The position numbers were made by a program, and so were the translations under genes. From an uncultured Clostridia bacterium (lineage in GTDB: Bacteria > Bacillota > Clostridia > Christensenellales > CAG-314), in assembly GCA_934281515.1 (NCBI GenBank), contig CAKQXG010000036.1, positions 1-15,543 on the forward strand: DNA of 15,543 bases, given 5' to 3'. The notes beneath the pieces are model-generated. The model saw only the letters and a program-made list of their open reading frames with translations. It made no database searches and was not told the origin of the DNA. This document shows, in pieces, positions 13,376 through 15,543 of the stretch; position 1 is the stretch's first letter, and each line of letters opens with the position of its first letter.

Positions 13376-13564
13376 ATGGCAGTACCCAAGAGAAAAACAT
13401 CCAAACAAAGAAAGCACACACGCGCGGCAAACTGGAAGGTAGTCGCTCCTACTTTGGTGGAATGTCCTCAATGCCACGAACTTAAGGTTGCCCACAAAGT
13501 TTGTGACGCTTGCGGCTACTATGACGGAAGTCAGGTAGTGGAAGTATCCGCTGACAACAAATAG
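13376..13564 (+). CDS. rpmF: 50S ribosomal protein L32
   Basis: bL32 is a small protein of the large ribosomal subunit. The 62 residues start with the typical MAVPKRKTSKQRKHTRAA and contain a zinc ribbon with C30, C33, C43 and C46. It is thus the zinc-binding form, not the cysteine-free paralogue some bacteria use under zinc limitation. GGAGGT, a near-perfect Shine-Dalgarno, lies 8 nt before the ATG. It is co-transcribed with yceD and ends at the strong terminator at 13654-13681. Confidence 0.98.
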   Translation: MAVPKRKTSKQRKHTRAANWKVVAPTLVECPQCHELKVAHKVCDACGYYDGSQVVEVSADNK

Positions 13565-13653
13565 TTTGCGCTTTGTTTTGTCGCAAAACCGCTGTATTCA
13601 GGTTGTTTTGCACAACACGCAAAAGGTTTGGACAAGTTAACATTTGCATCTAG

Positions 13654-13681
13654 CCATTGGCGCATTAGCCAATGGTTTTTT
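13654..13681 (+). terminator. Rho-independent terminator of yceD-rpmF
   Basis: CCATTGGC (13654-13661), loop GCATTA, GCCAATGG (13668-13675), then six T (13676-13681). The stem is perfect over 8 bp. It lies 90 nt after rpmF. Two small hairpins precede it: GTTTTG-TCG-CAAAAC (13575-13589) and TTTTGC-ACAACAC-GCAAAA (about 13606-13624). Confidence 0.9.
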
Positions 13682-13824
13682 GCGTTGGAGACATTTTGAC
13701 TGCTATTGCTGCGTTTTTTTGTCGGTTTTGACGCTGTTTAAATCGGTTTTGTCTTTTGTTTCGTGAAACGTTACGACGAATTTGTTGTATTTTGTGAAAC
13801 ATCTACTTTTCATCGTTTAATCTA
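13682..13824. other. AT-rich intergenic DNA between rpmF terminator and rnc promoter
   Basis: No gene is seen. A GTTTC-GT-GAAAC inverted repeat near 13760 resembles a ParB parS site missing two central bases. TCGGTTTTG occurs twice. plsX and acpP, often found at this place in Firmicutes, are not here. Confidence 0.45.
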
Positions 13825-13853
13825 TTGCAAAATGGTGCATTTTATAGTATAAT
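13825..13853 (+). promoter_or_regulatory. Promoter of rnc-smc
   Basis: TTGCAA (13825-13830), a 17-nt spacer and TATAAT (13848-13853). The predicted start near 13860 gives an unusually long leader of about 165 nt before rnc. Confidence 0.75.
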
Positions 13854-13859
13854 TTAAGT

Positions 13860-14025
13860 CTACTATTTTGCCCCGTGTGGTTTTTGACGGAATGTGTGAT
13901 TTGCCGAATCAGGTAATCATAAACATGCGCATTGACCGACGGGCAGCATGCGTTGCCGAACCGATTGTGCGACAAAGACAATGCGTCCTTGTCGGGTCGT
14001 AACCATATTGCAACAGGAGAACGCG
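13860..14025 (+). promoter_or_regulatory. Long structured leader of rnc
   Basis: The leader can fold. GACCGAC (13934-13940) pairs with GTCGGGTC (13991-13998) with one bulged base. It encloses GGCA/TGCC (13942-13945 with 13954-13957) and ATTGT/ACAAT (13964-13968 with 13978-13982). An alternative, CGACAA (13970-13975) with TTGTCG (13989-13994), competes. In E. coli, RNase III cuts a stem in its own leader, so self-regulation is a reasonable but unproven idea. I do not recognise a riboswitch class. Confidence 0.45.
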
Positions 14026-14739
14026 ATGAAGTCAGCAGGACTTGCCGAATTTGCCGATATTTTGTCCGAAGCGGAAATTGCCGCAGTGGAACAGGCTGTC
14101 GGGTACAACTTCAAAAACAAAGCCCTTGTCTGTCAGGCGTTTTGCCACAGCAGTTACGCACGGCAACACGACATAGGCGACAACGAGCGCATGGAGTTTT
14201 TCGGCGACGCCGTGTTGGAATACATCGTGTCGGAGTATCTGTTTGCCAGGTACGCCAATCTGGATCAGGGCGAGTTGAGCAAGGTACGCGCCTCGGTGGT
14301 GTCTGCCGACGGATTGCGCCCTGCAGTGGATAGATTGGACATACTGCGCTATCTGAAAGTTGCGTCTAATGCCGCGCAGATAAAAAGCACGTCCAAAAAG
14401 ATAGAAGCCAACCTGTACGAAGCCGTGTTGTGCGCCGTGTATCAGGACGGCGGTATGCGTGCCGCGCGAAAGTTTGTCTTGTCGTCGCTGGCAACGGAAC
14501 TGGGCAGAATAAACTCCCACGAAAAAGACATCAAAAGCCTTGTATTGGAGTACTGCCAGGGCAAGCGGTGGCACGCCGTGTTTGAAACGGTGGACAAAAG
14601 CGGCCCCGACAACCAACCTGTGTTTACCCGACAACTTGTGGTCAACGGCAAAGTCGTCAGCCGCGGCGTCGGTCCCAACAAAACTGCCGCCGACAGAGAA
14701 GCGGCAAAAAAAATTGCAAAACAATGGAGAATTGACTAA
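14026..14739 (+). CDS. rnc: Ribonuclease III
   Basis: RNase III cleaves double-stranded RNA in rRNA precursors and structured mRNAs. The ATG at 14026 follows AGGAG by 6 nt and gives 237 residues, the normal length. An in-frame ATG at 13948 would add 26 residues from the structured leader and is rejected. The signature NERMEFFGDAVLEYIVSEYL begins at residue 53 (E54, E57 and D61 in place). The second acidic motif reads ANLYEAVLCAVYQDGG. The position usually held by catalytic Asp (E. coli D114) is N129 and the essential Glu is E132. The double-stranded-RNA-binding domain spans about 167-236. smc starts directly after the stop, as in many Firmicutes. Confidence 0.96.
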   Translation: MKSAGLAEFADILSEAEIAAVEQAVGYNFKNKALVCQAFCHSSYARQHDIGDNERMEFFGDAVLEYIVSEYLFARYANLDQGELSKVRASVVSADGLRPAVDRLDILRYLKVASNAAQIKSTSKKIEANLYEAVLCAVYQDGGMRAARKFVLSSLATELGRINSHEKDIKSLVLEYCQGKRWHAVFETVDKSGPDNQPVFTRQLVVNGKVVSRGVGPNKTAADREAAKKIAKQWRID

Positions 14740-15543
14740 GTGCTTTACCTTAAAAAAATCGAGATGTACGGGTTCAAGAGCTTTGCCGACAAGGTGGAGT
14801 TGCGTTTTGACCAACCCGTAACGGGTATTGTCGGACCCAACGGTTGCGGCAAAAGCAACATTTCCGACTCTATCCGATGGGTTCTTGGTGAACAAAGTAC
14901 CAAAAACCTGCGCGGTAAGTTGATGCAAGACCTTATCTTCAACGGCACGGACAGCCGCAAATCGATGAGCTACTGCGAAGTATCGTTGTTTATCGACAAC
15001 TCTACGCGCCTGTTTCCTATCGATATGGACGAAGTTATCATCAGCCGTAAGTTGTACCGCAACAACGAAAGCGAGTACTTGCTAAACCGTAACATAGTGC
15101 GTTTGCGCGATATACAAACGTTGCTTCGCGGTGTAGGCTTGGGCAAGGAAGGCTATTCTATCGTCGGACAGGGACGTATGGACGCCATACTTAACGCTCG
15201 TCCCGAGGACAGACGCGCCATATTCGAAGAGGCGTTGGGCATTTCGTCCTTCCGCGTAAAGAAGGATGAAACCGAACGTAAACTTGAAAAAACTCGCACC
15301 AACATCGACAGTACGATGATTATCGTCGACGAACTGAAACGCCGTCTGCCGGAACTTAAACGGCAGTCGACCATGGCGAAGAAATACCTGGATATGTACA
15401 ACGAACTTCGCCTGTGCGAAATCAACGCATACATATACGGCTACGACAACGCAAGTACCGACAAGGAGAACTGCAAAGTCAAGATTGCCGGATTGAAGGA
15501 AGCGCTCGCGTTGAGAGAGTCCAACTTTGCCGACGTCCGCGAC
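14740..15543 (+). CDS. smc: Chromosome segregation ATPase SMC, N-terminal part
   Basis: SMC forms the ATP-driven condensin ring with ScpA and ScpB. Only the first 268 codons lie in the window; the gene runs off the 3' edge in frame. The GTG start follows the rnc TAA directly, with GGAG 10 nt upstream inside rnc. The head begins YLKKIEMYGFKSFADK. Walker A is GPNGCGKS (32-39), followed by SDSIRWVLGEQS and a Q-loop-like EGYSIVGQGRMDAIL. RRAIFEEALGISSF then leads into charged, heptad-like sequence that starts the coiled coil. The usual EEAAGI reads EEALGI. Tight spacing argues for co-transcription with rnc and translational coupling. Confidence 0.97.
   Translation, partial: MLYLKKIEMYGFKSFADKVELRFDQPVTGIVGPNGCGKSNISDSIRWVLGEQSTKNLRGKLMQDLIFNGTDSRKSMSYCEVSLFIDNSTRLFPIDMDEVIISRKLYRNNESEYLLNRNIVRLRDIQTLLRGVGLGKEGYSIVGQGRMDAILNARPEDRRAIFEEALGISSFRVKKDETERKLEKTRTNIDSTMIIVDELKRRLPELKRQSTMAKKYLDMYNELRLCEINAYIYGYDNASTDKENCKVKIAGLKEALALRESNFADVRD

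Noticed and set aside
13755..13805. parS-like sequences (TGTTTC-GTGAAAC and a GTGAAACA half-site) near rnc-smc
   Set aside because: The ParB consensus TGTTTCACGTGAAACA needs two more central bases; this spacing breaks the palindrome, and only half-sites match.
13948..14025. N-terminal extension of RNase III from an upstream ATG
   Set aside because: It has no ribosome binding site, lies in the foldable leader and does not resemble the family, while 14026 has AGGAG at 6 nt.
1..15543. Defence system, phage, integron, CRISPR or biosynthetic cluster
   Set aside because: All coding space is explained by conserved housekeeping families, and no arrays, integrases or long repeats are visible.

Overview
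The window looks like the chromosome of a Firmicutes-type bacterium, probably an uncultured Clostridia member. GC content is moderate, most genes have AAGGAG-type ribosome binding sites, and the gene order matches two classic Firmicutes neighbourhoods: ruvB-queA-tgt, and rsmD-coaD-ylbJ-tmcAL-pta-ackA-yceD-rpmF-rnc-smc. All 17 coding genes but one (the small PH-domain membrane protein) can be named with good confidence. I see no transposase, phage, CRISPR, tRNA or rRNA, and no toxin-antitoxin or defence cassette. It is a housekeeping region, not a mobile island, and the unusual signals lie in how genes are started and in the intergenic DNA.

Layout. (1) 1-3500: ruvB, queA and tgt on the plus strand (Holliday-junction migration plus two queuosine tRNA-modification steps), ending in terminators. 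(2) 3515-4750: a minus-strand pair, a PH-like membrane protein followed by rdgB (house-cleaning of non-canonical purine NTPs). (3) 4773-6940: divergent alr (D-alanine for the wall), rsmD (16S rRNA methylation) and coaD (coenzyme A). (4) 7052-8050: a class I DAHP synthase (entry to aromatic synthesis), convergent with (5) minus-strand ylbJ and tmcAL, which are separately promoted. (6) 10470-12821: pta-ackA, the acetyl-CoA to acetate/ATP pathway, divergent from tmcAL, an enzyme that uses acetate. (7) 12826-13681: yceD-rpmF with its own consensus promoter and a strong terminator. (8) 13825-15543: rnc with a long structured leader, then smc starting directly after the rnc stop and running off the window.

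Main observations. Five genes with no Shine-Dalgarno (PH protein, rsmD, ylbJ, tmcAL, yceD) each have a -10 box ending 6-8 nt before the likely start codon, at the spacing expected for leaderless mRNAs. yceD has a perfect TTGACA-17-TATAAT whose predicted +1 falls on an in-frame GTG. The other genes have ordinary ribosome binding sites or follow an upstream gene closely. An 18-20 bp motif (ATACGTATGC, then AAATTTTG) occurs three times in 5 kb. The pta leader holds three CGATTGACAA copies, one inside a palindrome. rnc has a foldable leader of about 165 nt, and the plsX/acpP genes often found before rnc are absent. Alr, CoaD and RNase III each show substitutions at usually conserved positions.
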